Assembly (NCBI GenBank): GCA_020431405.1
Contig: JAGQIK010000245.1
Span: forward strand, 1-40,728
Reading direction: 5' to 3'
Source: Myxococcales bacterium
Lineage (GTDB): Bacteria; Myxococcota_A; Polyangia; GCA-2747355
Length of the DNA stretch: 40,728 nt
Shown here: positions 30,426-38,172 of the stretch, piece after piece
Layout of the letters: each line of letters starts with the position of its first letter
Numbering within the stretch: the first letter of the stretch is position 1
The notes under the pieces: model-generated
The model's database searches: none
What the model was told of the DNA's origin: nothing
The model's input: the letters and a program-made list of their open reading frames with translations, nothing else
Made by a program: the position numbers and the translations under genes

Positions 30426-30728
30426 ATGATCACGCAAGTCACATTCCCGGGATGCAGCTACTGCGGTTGCCCGACCGGGGAGTGCCGTCGAGGCGGACCC
30501 AACGAGATCGCTATCACCCTGCCCAGCCGCCCAAGCGGATACGCTCCGATCTTCGAACGGCCACGCGGCCCCGTTGGTCACTGGCTGCGCAACTGCGGCC
30601 CGGTACTGGACGACATGCTGCCGCCGGCGCCACCGCAACGGCAGCGCCTTCCCGATCTTCACATCGTGCCAGCCGAGGCAATCGGGGCACGACATCAGCG
30701 CTTCACCTGCGGCGCGAGAGGTCGCTAG
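30426..30728 (+). CDS. Small cysteine-rich protein
   Basis: 100 residues starting directly after the previous TAG. Cysteines cluster at the N-terminus (CSYCGCPTGEC), a knuckle-like motif followed by a Pro/Arg-rich body. It is listed with moderate trust: its codon use is compatible, but composition is biased. Function unknown; it is within the lysis operon. Confidence 0.45.
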   Translation: MITQVTFPGCSYCGCPTGECRRGGPNEIAITLPSRPSGYAPIFERPRGPVGHWLRNCGPVLDDMLPPAPPQRQRLPDLHIVPAEAIGARHQRFTCGARGR

Positions 30729-30730
30729 CG

Positions 30731-31450
30731 ATGCCTGAGGTCCCCGCCAAGCGCACCACGTGGCCGTCGCGCGCCGCGTTTGCCCGCGACGTACACGCAG
30801 CCGCCGTGATGGGCGGGCTCGACCCGCTGCCGGCGGCCATCCTGACGGCGCAGTCAGCGCATGAGACAGGGTGGGGCGGCAAGGTCTACAACTTCAATAT
30901 GGCCGGCCTGAAGGCGCGCGAGGGCTGGCGCAAGTCGCGGCCATACACCGTGCTCGGCGGCAGCGAGTGCATCGACTGCAAGCCCGGCGAGGAGCCGTCG
31001 CCAGAGTGCCCGCCGGGGCAGCGGCTGAAGGGCGAGCGGATGTTCTGGCGCGCCTACGACTCGCTACGCGAGGGCGTCGACGGCGTTCTGGCGCTGCTGC
31101 AAGCCGACCGCTACGCCAAGGCGCGCGCATGCTTGCGGGCGGGCGATCCGTGGTACTTCGTCCAGGTGGGAGAGGACGGCTGGTTTAGCGCCGGCCAGGA
31201 CGTCTACCTCTGGGCGTGCAGCCACCACCTCGCGATGGTCTGCGCCACTGTGGGCGTCGATCCCCCGTTGGCGGCGCGACTGACGACGCCGGACGGCCGC
31301 GCCGAACTCCTCGCCGAACTGCGCTACGGCAGTGTGCGTGAGATGCAGCAGCAACTGCTCGGCTTCACCGGCCGGGATGCTGACGGCGACTACGGCAAGG
31401 CGACCCACTTCGCGCTGCTGAAGCTGCTACGCGGGCCGGGCGCGGGCTAG
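30731..31450 (+). CDS. Endolysin, glucosaminidase (FlgJ/GH73-like)
   Basis: 239 residues. The GH73 core is clear: FARDVHAAAVMGGLDPLPAAILTAQSAHETGWGG with catalytic Glu45, and VYNFNMAGLKA after it. A disulfide-rich insertion (CIDCKPGEEPSPECPPG) sits between strands. It cuts peptidoglycan glycan chains at lysis. There is no signal peptide or SAR segment, so release should depend on a holin from the upstream membrane genes. The stop codon shares the GCTAGCTAGC palindrome with the opposing gene. Confidence 0.85.
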   Translation: MPEVPAKRTTWPSRAAFARDVHAAAVMGGLDPLPAAILTAQSAHETGWGGKVYNFNMAGLKAREGWRKSRPYTVLGGSECIDCKPGEEPSPECPPGQRLKGERMFWRAYDSLREGVDGVLALLQADRYAKARACLRAGDPWYFVQVGEDGWFSAGQDVYLWACSHHLAMVCATVGVDPPLAARLTTPDGRAELLAELRYGSVREMQQQLLGFTGRDADGDYGKATHFALLKLLRGPGAG

Positions 31451-31455
31451 CTAGC
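31446..31455. terminator. Palindrome at convergent gene ends
   Basis: GCTAGCTAGC spans the plus-strand TAG and the minus-strand TAG, which lie back to back. It is the whole intergenic space between the two convergent operons. No stronger terminator is present, so transcripts may overlap as antisense. Confidence 0.35.
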
Positions 31456-31774
31456 GCGAGTCATCCTCCGCGGCCTGCGCCGCGATCATGTCATCGCACG
31501 CCAGCGTGCGCACCTCAGTCGCGGTCAGCTCGACGCCCACCCCGATGGCCGCCGCGCGCACGATGCGCTGGTGCGGCGTGCCTCCGCTGCGGCGCGGAGT
31601 CGAGCACTTCGCACATAGCCACCCAATGTGCGAGTAGCGCCAGCCGCGGGACGAGAAGTCAGCACGCGCAGCCGCACGGCTAACATTCCGAGGCTTCGTC
31701 GCAAGCCGCGCACATGCAGCGCAGTCGATGCGCCATCCCACGGTGGCCTGCGTGATCTTTCCGTCCAGGCTCAT
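31451..31774 (-). CDS. Small zinc-finger-like protein
   Basis: 107 residues; start chosen at 31774 with GGAGGTG close upstream and ATGA overlap with the preceding gene. It has two CxxC pairs (CAAC at about residue 18 and CAKC near residue 59) with aromatic residues between (RGWRYSHIGWLCAKC), a zinc-ribbon look. The C-terminal roughly 45 residues are helical. It could regulate or bind DNA. It is the last gene of the leftward operon. Confidence 0.6.
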   Translation of the reverse strand: MSLDGKITQATVGWRIDCAACARLATKPRNVSRAAARADFSSRGWRYSHIGWLCAKCSTPRRSGGTPHQRIVRAAAIGVGVELTATEVRTLACDDMIAAQAAEDDSR

Positions 31775-31941
31775 CCCTGCACCTCCCCGTGGAATGCGTC
31801 CAGCCCGAAGCCCACGCTGCGCGGCGTAAGTCCGGGGTAGCGCGCGGCGGCGCAGATGGCCGCGAGCAACGGGCACGTGGTGCGCTCGTTGGCGTGCACG
31901 GTTCGCCCGTGGCCCGTCAGCACGACGCGGTAGATCCTCAC
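31771..31941 (-). CDS. Small hypothetical protein
   Basis: 56 residues from GTG 31941, coupled at both ends (GTGA with the methyltransferase stop, ATGA with the next gene). Sequence RIYRVVLTGHGRTVHANERTTCPLLAAICAAARYPGL suggests strand-helix packing. Not recognised, but perfect coupling argues that it is translated. Confidence 0.5.
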   Translation of the reverse strand: MRIYRVVLTGHGRTVHANERTTCPLLAAICAAARYPGLTPRSVGFGLDAFHGEVQG

Positions 31942-32861
31942 AGCAGCGACTGCTGCGCCGGGCCGCGCTCCTCGCCCGCCAGGTTGCGTGCGGCCTGCTC
32001 GAAGTAGCTGCCCTTGAGCTCGGCTCCGACGAACCGGCGCCCCTGCTCGAGCGCCACCACGCCCTCGCTGCCGATGCCTGCGAACGGGCTCAACACGATG
32101 TCGTCGGGGTTGCTCCACATGCGCAGACACCGCCGGATGACTTCGAGCTGAAGCGGGCAGATGTGCCGCTCGTCGTCATGCTCGCGTGCGCTGCGGTATT
32201 GCAGCGTGTCGCTCGGATCGATGTCCATCCAGACCGGCGAGGCATAGTTCTGCCAGACTTGCACGGGGAACGTCTCGTTGGTGTGCGAGACAGGCTCGGG
32301 GTTGTCGCCCAGCTTGCGCATCGTGACCACCTTGTCGGGCAGCCCCTGGCGCGACATGCAGCTGTCTTTCTTCAGTTGCTTGTGCAGTAGCCCGAGCGCC
32401 TTGGTGCGCTGCATCGCCGTGACGGGGTCCTTCCAGATGCATACCTCCGAGTGGTAGACGAAACCAGCGCGCTCCATCGCTCGAATCAGGTCACCCGGGA
32501 AGTCACGCACTCCGATGAACCCATCACGGCTCTTGCTGCTCGGCATCGGCATGCAGTGCATCGACACGAGCCGGCCGGGCGCCAGCACACGATGAAGCTC
32601 GGCGGCGACGAAGGCAAAGTGAGCGAAGAAATCCGCATCATCCTTGCAGTTGCCGAGATCGCGCATGCTGGCCGAGTAGGTGTAGAGCGACGCGAAGGGC
32701 GGCGAGAAGATCGAATAGCCGATGCTGCTATCGGGCAGTCCGCGCATTACCTCGACACAGTCGCCGCGGTAGATCGCGAAACGCTCACTCAGGCGCTGAT
32801 CTTCGACTCGAACATCCACGCGGGTAGCTGCATCGACTGGCGTGGATCGTAGCGGTTCCAT
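31938..32861 (-). CDS. DNA methyltransferase, N4-cytosine/N6-adenine type
   Basis: 307 residues. Motif IV SPPF is at residues 53-56 and the AdoMet motif I SPFAGIGSEG at about 258-267; this order (IV before I) marks the beta class. SPPF is more typical of N4-cytosine enzymes. It has no restriction partner visible, so a protective or regulatory solo enzyme is likely. SD GGGGAG lies about 8 nt before the ATG at 32861, which lies 73 nt inside the end of the helicase gene. Confidence 0.88.
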   Translation of the reverse strand: MEPLRSTPVDAATRVDVRVEDQRLSERFAIYRGDCVEVMRGLPDSSIGYSIFSPPFASLYTYSASMRDLGNCKDDADFFAHFAFVAAELHRVLAPGRLVSMHCMPMPSSKSRDGFIGVRDFPGDLIRAMERAGFVYHSEVCIWKDPVTAMQRTKALGLLHKQLKKDSCMSRQGLPDKVVTMRKLGDNPEPVSHTNETFPVQVWQNYASPVWMDIDPSDTLQYRSAREHDDERHICPLQLEVIRRCLRMWSNPDDIVLSPFAGIGSEGVVALEQGRRFVGAELKGSYFEQAARNLAGEERGPAQQSLL

Positions 32862-34156
32862 CGGGAGTGCTCCCCTTTGATCATGATGTGGTTAACGAGC
32901 TCGCGGCCCATGCGCTCGGCCTCGTCGCGCTTGCGCTGAAGGTTGGCCGTGACGTGCTGCTCGCCCCACGCCTCGCACGTGCGCACGATGACGGGGCGCT
33001 TTTGACCGAAGCGCCAGCAGCGGCGCACTGCCTGGTATGTCTGCTCGTAGCTGTGCGACGGGGCGACGAAGTAGACGCGCGCGCAGTGCTGCCAGTTCAT
33101 GCCGAATCCGCAGATGCTGGTCTTGCTGACCATGACGCGGTGTTTGCCGTCAGTGAAGCCGAGGAGTCGCGATTCCTTCTCCTCGCGCGTGTGGTTTCCG
33201 CGCACTTCGACAGCGCCCTCGATGGCTTTGGTCAGTGCTTCGCTCTCGGCGTTCAGTTCGCACCACACGAGAGCGGGCTCGTTGGGCTCGTCGGCGATGG
33301 CTGATGCGATGGCGTCGACGCGCTCTGTCAGTGTCTCACGGCGCAGCTTGCGCTGGTCTGATAGCGAGATCGCCTCGACCCCGAATAGCGTCTGCCCGTT
33401 CTCCACCAGTGCATCGATCGGCAGCGCTTCGTGCACGAGGTCGGGTAGCGCGAACCCTTCGTCGCTGTAGCCGAGGTCTGACGGCCGCTTGACCATCGCG
33501 GCCCATAGTGAGACCCATCGCCAGAACGCGTCTCGAGCGTGGCCCTTCAGCCGCCACTCCGAGGTGCGCGCGCCGTCATGCACGAAGAATTCAGCCAACA
33601 TCTCGGCGCGCGACTTGACGCCGAGAAACTCCGCGTGGTTTCCAAGCTCGGTATGGTCATTCGGTGCCGGCGTGGCCGTGCACGCGAGCCGATATGGGGT
33701 GCGCGCGAAGGCTTCGATGATCGTCGTTCGCGTCTTGCCGTCGTAGGCCTTGAGAATGCTGGACTCGTCGAGCACGACGCCCGCGAACTTGCACACGTCA
33801 AATGCTTTCAGCATCTCGTAGTTGGTGACCACGATGTCAGCGCCCGTATCCTCGCGGCAATACTCGGCGCGGATGCCGAACTTCGCAGCTTCACGCACAG
33901 TCTGCGTGGCCACAGCGAGGGGTGCGAGCACGATCACGCGGCCATGCTGGGCGACCTGCTGAGCCCAAGAGCATTGCATCAGTGTCTTGCCGAGGCCGGT
34001 ATCGGCGAACAGCGCGGCGCGCCCGCGGTCGAGCGCCCATTCCACTAGGTCGCGTTGAAAGTCGAATAGCCGATCTGGCAGCGGGTCAGCCCGCGGCACG
34101 GAGTGCGCGGCCAGCTCGCGCTCGCGCTCGGCGAGCCATGCGGCGTAGGTAGTCAT
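32789..34156 (-). CDS. SNF2-type DEAD-like helicase
   Basis: 455 residues from ATG 34156 (an upstream ATG at 34192 would add 12). Motif I ADTGLGKT (51-58), motif II LDESS (129-133), motif III TATPAP (about 160-165) and the C-terminal QTYQAVRRCWRFGQKRPV motif VI are all present. It is a double-stranded-DNA translocase, typical of phage replication or recombination modules. It overlaps the methyltransferase, so the two are expressed together. The role could be replication, recombination or anti-defence. Confidence 0.88.
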   Translation of the reverse strand: MTTYAAWLAERERELAAHSVPRADPLPDRLFDFQRDLVEWALDRGRAALFADTGLGKTLMQCSWAQQVAQHGRVIVLAPLAVATQTVREAAKFGIRAEYCREDTGADIVVTNYEMLKAFDVCKFAGVVLDESSILKAYDGKTRTTIIEAFARTPYRLACTATPAPNDHTELGNHAEFLGVKSRAEMLAEFFVHDGARTSEWRLKGHARDAFWRWVSLWAAMVKRPSDLGYSDEGFALPDLVHEALPIDALVENGQTLFGVEAISLSDQRKLRRETLTERVDAIASAIADEPNEPALVWCELNAESEALTKAIEGAVEVRGNHTREEKESRLLGFTDGKHRVMVSKTSICGFGMNWQHCARVYFVAPSHSYEQTYQAVRRCWRFGQKRPVIVRTCEAWGEQHVTANLQRKRDEAERMGRELVNHIMIKGEHSRWNRYDPRQSMQLPAWMFESKISA

Positions 34157-34214
34157 TGAAGGTCCGGGGGAAGGGTGGGCGCGTCGGGCCATTGGTGTTG
34201 TCTTCCTCGATCAT
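34086..34214 (-). CDS. Possible small basic protein overlapping helicase start
   Basis: 42 residues from ATG 34214 (ATGA with the preceding gene): MIEEDNTNGPTRPPFPRTFN, then an Arg-rich helix. It overlaps the helicase start by 71 nt in another frame. Coupling supports it; the Arg/Ala-rich end is a warning that part is off-frame reading. Confidence 0.35.
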   Translation of the reverse strand: MIEEDNTNGPTRPPFPRTFNDYLRRMARRARARAGRALRAAG

Positions 34215-34651
34215 CAGCCTCGCCTTCCTTCCGAGCGCAGCGGCGGCATGTGGTCGCGGATCACCCTGCCGTGAATGCTGAGCGCCGCTTCGAGTTGCTT
34301 GACCCGCTCGCCCATCGCCAGCAGCGCCCGCGTCGTGTCCACCAGCTGGCGCCGCAGCAGCCGCGACTCGAGTGCAGCCGCCCCGCCAGGCGCCGCCGCG
34401 AGGTAGCGCACGGTGCCGTCCGGGGCGAAGTGCTCGACGATCCACCCGCCGTCGATGGCCTGCGCGATGGCCTGCTCTGCCGCCTTGCGCCACGCGGTGC
34501 GCGTTTCGTCTTCCGACGCATCGACGCTCGGCGGCGTGACGTGCGCGGCGAAGTCGGCGCGCGTGAAGACGCGACCCTGCTCCATCGCGAAGCGGTGCGC
34601 CTGGTGCCAGTTGACGAGGGCGGCGGTCACTATGGCCACCTGTTGGAGCAT
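34214..34651 (-). CDS. Hypothetical protein, DNA-metabolism operon
   Basis: 145 residues from ATG 34651, overlapping the preceding gene by 22 nt. The N-terminus (VTAALVNWHQAHRFAMEQGRVFTRADFAAHVTPP) and the following WRKAAEQAIAQAIDGGWIVEHFAPDGTVRYLAA look like a winged-helix arrangement; a coiled coil (LVDTTRALLAMGERVKQLEAALS) ends it. No family is certain. It may bind DNA. Confidence 0.5.
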   Translation of the reverse strand: MLQQVAIVTAALVNWHQAHRFAMEQGRVFTRADFAAHVTPPSVDASEDETRTAWRKAAEQAIAQAIDGGWIVEHFAPDGTVRYLAAAPGGAAALESRLLRRQLVDTTRALLAMGERVKQLEAALSIHGRVIRDHMPPLRSEGRRG

Positions 34652-35178
34652 GAGCAGCCGCCGTTGTGGACGCGCGGCATGCATACGCCCCACACGATGC
34701 CGTTCACGGCGAGGTTGACCGTCTCGCGGTCGCTTCCGGCAAGTATCGCCGCGCCGGACTGGATCAGGATACGCGCGGCTTCTTGACCGATGATCGGATC
34801 GTCGCCCTGCGGCTCTGCGTCGGGCACCGCGATGAGCTCGCTCCCCGGCTCGACGACGAAGCGCTTGGCAGCGCGCCGCAGTCGCGCGTTGCGCTTTCGG
34901 CCGCCGTCGTAGCGACACCCGCATGGCGCATCATCGATCAGGTCCACGACATGGCGGACCCCGATGAAAGAGCGCGCTGCTATCTCGTCGCTGACATCAA
35001 CACGACGCGGTGTGCCCTTGGCGAAAAAGCGCCGCTCGGCATCGGCGCGGCCAAGGATTGCCCAGTCCTCGGCGATAAAGTGCCCTAGCCCGACAAACCG
35101 GCGCCCGCAGAGCCGCGCGTCTACCGGGTATCCGGCGTGTGAGCGCATCAGGTCGCGTATGGCGTGCGCTGTGATCAT
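34630..35178 (-). CDS. Hypothetical protein
   Basis: 182 residues; ATG 35178 overlaps the ERF gene stop (ATGA). Features include DAPCGCRYDGGRKRNARLRRAAKRF in the middle and a Cys-bearing C-terminus (CMPRVHNGGCSCSNRWP). It looks like an alpha/beta protein with a possible metal site. Not recognised. Confidence 0.5.
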   Translation of the reverse strand: MITAHAIRDLMRSHAGYPVDARLCGRRFVGLGHFIAEDWAILGRADAERRFFAKGTPRRVDVSDEIAARSFIGVRHVVDLIDDAPCGCRYDGGRKRNARLRRAAKRFVVEPGSELIAVPDAEPQGDDPIIGQEAARILIQSGAAILAGSDRETVNLAVNGIVWGVCMPRVHNGGCSCSNRWP

Positions 35179-36830
35179 GGCACCTTCTCCCCGCAGAACC
35201 CGCAGGTCCCGTCCTTGCGCCGAGCGCTGGCCTCGTGTCGGCACCGCATGCACGTCGCACACGTTCCATCAGGCATCGGCGCGCCCGGATGGCAGCACTC
35301 CGCAGGCTCGTTGCAATACACGCAGCGTCCTTCGTACGCGCCCGCGCTGTGGTCGCACGGCCCGTCTGTCGGTCCCGCGGCGCACTGCTCGGCCTTCGCC
35401 TTGCGCCCGCGCTTTGGCGCCTTGGCGCCGCCCCCGTGGCGCGCTTCGAGCTCGGCCAGGCGCTTCGACCACGCCTGCCCGCTCAGCGCGAACTGCGGCG
35501 GCAGGCGCTTGTCGTTGCGGTTCGTGTCGCTCGCGCCTTCCCACAGCGCGTCGAGATCGGCCGACTCAACCATCGTCGCTGCCTTGTAGTCTCCGATCAG
35601 CTGCCCGGCCCAGCCCTTCTTGAGCCGCCGCTTGCCGTCGTCGTCCTGCTGCCCCGCCGCCGTGATGGCCTTGCTGAGATCTTCGCGCCAGCGGTTGAGC
35701 GTCTGCACGTCCCAGGCTGCGGGCATGCGTCGGAGGCAGTGGTATTCCATCGTCTGCAGTCGCCGCACCTGGCGGTCGGTGGCCTCGTCATCGCGCACCT
35801 CGCCCGTCTCGGGGTCGTAGTCGATGGCGCCGGCCGCTTCAGCTCGCTCTGGCGGTGGGTCAGCAGCGGCCCGATCTGCGGCGTCTACAGCGTCGGCGGC
35901 TTCGCGCGCGAGCGCCTTGCCGCGCCGCTCACCACTTGTCGATGACGCGCTGCCGGATGTCGCCCTCGGCGTCGGCATATCCTCCGGAGTGTCGCCGAAA
36001 GGGATGTCGTCGTCGCTCCCGGACGGTGGCGTGTCGTCTGGCGGCGGCTCCTGCAGCATGCCGCGCGCTTGGTCGATGCGGGCCTGCGCCTTCTCATAGG
36101 TCAAATCGGCGGCGTTGTCGGCAGCCCAGCGCAGCCAGTTGCTCGCGGTCTCGGGGCAACCGGGGTGATCGGCGATCTCGCGCATCTCGTCGCGCTGTGC
36201 GTTGGTTGCCAGCAACGGCTCACGATCGGGCGGTTCGGGCTCGCGCTGCGCGGCGGGCTTGGCCGGACGGGGTGGCGGCGTGGCGCTGCGCCCGTCGTCG
36301 TCGTGTTCGAACACGCTCAGGCCGCACGCGGCGAGCAGTGTGTAGCGCTGCAGGTATGTCACTGTGCTGGCGATTTGCTGGATCGTGTTCTTGTTGCCGC
36401 TCGTGTCGGGCGGCGCGATCAGCGTCACGCTCTCGGAATGGCCGTCGACGTGTGTCAGGGTGCACGTCACAGCGATAGACCCCTTGGGCTGATCGACCGT
36501 CCACGCGTGCGAGATGCCGACACTGGCGAGGCTGGCAATCACCGCATCTGCGACTGCGCCAAGCGTGGCGTGCCAGTAGCTCGTGGTGCCGAAGCTGACC
36601 TTCTTGTCTTTGATGATCGCTGGCGGGTTGGCCTTGAAGGCGGCCATGGCGCGCGCGTACGCCTTGCGCGCCTCGTTGGCCTCCCACTGCAGCTTGAGCT
36701 CAAGTAGCTTGCTCAGCTTGTCGATGTCCGCGCCCTTGTCGACGGCGAGCGCGATCAGAGAGTCGATGGACGGCGCTGGCTCGAGCGCAACGTCGGATGG
36801 CTGACGGCGGATGACGGCTGTGTCGGTCAT
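35175..36830 (-). CDS. ERF-type single-strand annealing recombinase with zinc-ribbon tail
   Basis: 551 residues. The N-terminal ERF domain is seen at about residues 20-175 (ARKAYARAMAAFKANPPAIIKDKKVSFGTTSYWHATLGAVADAVIASLASVGI and SGNKNTIQQIASTVTYLQRYTLLAACGL). A Pro/Glu-rich linker and a helical middle follow. The C-terminus has many CxxC pairs (CDHSAGAYEGRCVYCN, CATCMRC, CGFCGE), giving two or three zinc knuckles. It anneals homologous single strands, for replication-linked recombination. It is much longer than typical ERF proteins (about 200-300), the extra part being the linker and zinc tail. The ATG at 36830 is just past a weak GAGG. Confidence 0.85.
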   Translation of the reverse strand: MTDTAVIRRQPSDVALEPAPSIDSLIALAVDKGADIDKLSKLLELKLQWEANEARKAYARAMAAFKANPPAIIKDKKVSFGTTSYWHATLGAVADAVIASLASVGISHAWTVDQPKGSIAVTCTLTHVDGHSESVTLIAPPDTSGNKNTIQQIASTVTYLQRYTLLAACGLSVFEHDDDGRSATPPPRPAKPAAQREPEPPDREPLLATNAQRDEMREIADHPGCPETASNWLRWAADNAADLTYEKAQARIDQARGMLQEPPPDDTPPSGSDDDIPFGDTPEDMPTPRATSGSASSTSGERRGKALAREAADAVDAADRAAADPPPERAEAAGAIDYDPETGEVRDDEATDRQVRRLQTMEYHCLRRMPAAWDVQTLNRWREDLSKAITAAGQQDDDGKRRLKKGWAGQLIGDYKAATMVESADLDALWEGASDTNRNDKRLPPQFALSGQAWSKRLAELEARHGGGAKAPKRGRKAKAEQCAAGPTDGPCDHSAGAYEGRCVYCNEPAECCHPGAPMPDGTCATCMRCRHEASARRKDGTCGFCGEKVP

Positions 36831-37135
36831 GACGAAGCCTCGTTGTGGTCCCCGCGTCGTTCTCCTTTCACCTGGGAGCCAGCGGCACGAGGCGACACCG
36901 GTGGCTCTGCGTTGTCGGATATCTTGTGCCATGAGGACTGGGTCCAGCCTTGGCGATTGGTGTCGACATGTACGCGGTAGCCGAAGTGTCGCGCGACCTC
37001 GCATGCCGAGTGCGCAATGGACGCCATCATGTCGGCTACGGCTACACCGCAGTCGTCTGGCCGCTGGAGTATCTTGGCACCGGCGGCAGTCGCGGTCTCC
37101 ATGAGGCCAATCAGATCGAGCATCGGACCGGACAT
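36827..37135 (-). CDS. First gene of the leftward recombination operon, unknown
   Basis: 102 residues; start 37135 chosen because GGAGG is 7 nt upstream and because an earlier ATG (37276) lies inside promoter C. An amphipathic N-terminal helix (MSGPMLDLIGLMETATAAGAKILQ) and EVARHFGYRVHVDTNRQGW follow, then a basic tail. The gene overlaps the ERF ATG (ATGA), so it is co-expressed. Confidence 0.55.
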   Translation of the reverse strand: MSGPMLDLIGLMETATAAGAKILQRPDDCGVAVADMMASIAHSACEVARHFGYRVHVDTNRQGWTQSSWHKISDNAEPPVSPRAAGSQVKGERRGDHNEASS

Positions 37136-37263
37136 TCGTCCACCTCCGCAAAGGTAGCCCGCTGCGACAGCAAGCGCCGTCGAGACCGACACGCCACGCA
37201 GGCGCGGTGAGCGCTGGCGCAGCGGGCAAAGGTGTGTCGCGAAGTTCGCGGCGTGTCGAGTCA

Positions 37264-37295
37264 ATGTTGACGGCATGCGGCGCCGTAGTCAACAC
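37264..37295 (-). promoter_or_regulatory. Dyadic promoter/operator copy C
   Basis: On the minus strand: GTGTTGAC, 16 nt, GTCAACAT, the most symmetric of the three copies. As a promoter it is TTGACT, 17 nt, CAACAT, with a start near 37257 and a roughly 120-nt leader to ATG 37135. It is the only clear promoter for the recombination operon. The central CGGCGCCG is also palindromic. Confidence 0.7.
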
Positions 37296-37335
37296 GAAAG
37301 CACAGAGAATCGACGTGTCACAGGGACCGCAAAAA

Positions 37336-37350
37336 TGGTCACACTGACCA
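37336..37350. promoter_or_regulatory. 15-bp perfect dyad, operator candidate
   Basis: TGGTCA, CAC, TGACCA: two perfect 6-bp arms with a 3-bp centre, next to an A-run. It lies about 40 bp upstream of promoter C's -35 and between it and the DnaA boxes, a suitable place for an activator or repressor dimer. Confidence 0.5.
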
Positions 37351-37373
37351 CCCCGCACTGCCTGTTATGAACC

Positions 37374-37382
37374 TGTGGATAA
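37374..37382 (-). promoter_or_regulatory. DnaA box (perfect TTATCCACA)
   Basis: TGTGGATAA on the plus strand is the exact complement of TTATCCACA, the strong DnaA site. It faces the near-perfect site at 37440. Confidence 0.6.
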
Positions 37383-37439
37383 ACCGTTGACGAGCAGCTT
37401 TTATCGCAGGCGGTGCACGCACTTAGAAAGTCGTGGCAG

Positions 37440-37448
37440 TTATCCACT
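37440..37448 (+). promoter_or_regulatory. DnaA box, one mismatch
   Basis: TTATCCACT differs from TTATCCACA only at the last base. It is 57 bp from the inverted perfect box. A third, weaker copy (TGTGGATAT, one mismatch on the minus strand) lies at 37999-38007. Confidence 0.5.
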
Positions 37449-37709
37449 GGACAGGCCTAGCTGGCATGAGGTTGCAATACGCGTAGACGCCAACGCACAC
37501 TCCCTGTCCCCCTTCCGCCGCTCATCGCAGCACGGGGCACATCGCCAGGTCAGTGCAATCCGCACAGGCTGGCGAGGGGCGGGGTTCGGGTTGGCGCCCG
37601 GCCGGTCCTCGGCGACGCATCAGCGCCCAGCAGCAGCACCCGCAGCCGGCCGCCGCGCCCTCGGGCAGTGCGCGCGCTGCGCTGCGCTCGAGCGCTGGCT
37701 AGGCTTCCT

Positions 37710-37724
37710 GACGCCTTCGGCGTC
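37710..37724 (-). terminator. GACGCC hairpin downstream of small operon
   Basis: GACGCC-TTC-GGCGTC, a perfect 6-bp stem, 46 nt beyond the stop of the minus-strand gene at 37771. It could end that operon, though no T-run follows. Confidence 0.45.
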
Positions 37725-37770
37725 GGCTCGGCGGGTCGTCGGGGTGCAGTGGGCGGCAGGGGCGAGCGGG

Positions 37771-37965
37771 CTACTCGTGGTCAGGCTCTGGCATTCCGTT
37801 CGTGACGGCTTCGATCATCAGGTCGAGCACCTTGTGGCTCGACGCGTATTCGCAGCGGTAGAGCTTGCCGTGCACCTCGAGCCACAGGCTGGCGTCGCTG
37901 ACGGTGAGCCCGCCGGACGGACGGGGCTTGCCCTGGTGTAGCGTGATGGTCGCGATCTTCGGCAT
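37771..37965 (-). CDS. Small hypothetical protein
   Basis: 64 residues from ATG 37965 with AAGGTGA upstream. Strand-rich (PKIATITLHQG, SLWLEVHGKLYRCEYA) followed by a helix (SHKVLDLMIEAVTNG). Not recognised. It is the most downstream gene of the right-hand operon. Confidence 0.55.
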   Translation of the reverse strand: MPKIATITLHQGKPRPSGGLTVSDASLWLEVHGKLYRCEYASSHKVLDLMIEAVTNGMPEPDHE

Positions 37966-38085
37966 CGTCGTCACCTTTCGCGGGCTGTCAGCACCCGCTG
38001 TGGATATGTGGGCAACCGGCGGCCCGCGGAGACCAGATCGCACGGCCCGGCTCAGCGGCGGGGAAGCCGCGCCCCTGCTGCGACG

Positions 38086-38172
38086 TCACAGCCGCACACT
38101 CCGCGCGATGGCGCTAAAGCGCAGGCCGGCGTAGGTGCCGCGCGGGTCCACGTAGAGGGCAGCAACGGTTCT
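38086..38172 (-). pseudogene. Protein-like continuation beyond the in-frame stop
   Basis: Downstream of the TAA at 38173-38175 the same frame reads RTVAALYVDPRGTYAGLRFS and ends in TGA at 38086-38088. The sequence has a normal strand/turn composition. Together with the gene above it would make a 90-residue protein containing one stop codon. Alternatives are chance, or stop-codon readthrough. Confidence 0.35.

Larger units (their letters stand above)
37136..37770. other. Non-coding control region, candidate replication origin
   Basis: About 635 bp without a convincing gene. It holds promoter C, the 15-bp dyad and two opposed DnaA boxes, all between 37260 and 37450, with a short AT-richer stretch (AAAAATGG; TTTTATCG). 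The remaining part, 37480-37700, is very GC-rich; I see no iterons. It separates two leftward operons. Origin function is inferred from the DnaA sites and from the adjacent recombination genes. Confidence 0.45.

Noticed and set aside
37375-37941. Plus-strand frame of 188 codons over the control region
   Set aside because: It begins inside a DnaA box, is low-complexity, and its end lies opposite a better minus-strand gene with an SD.
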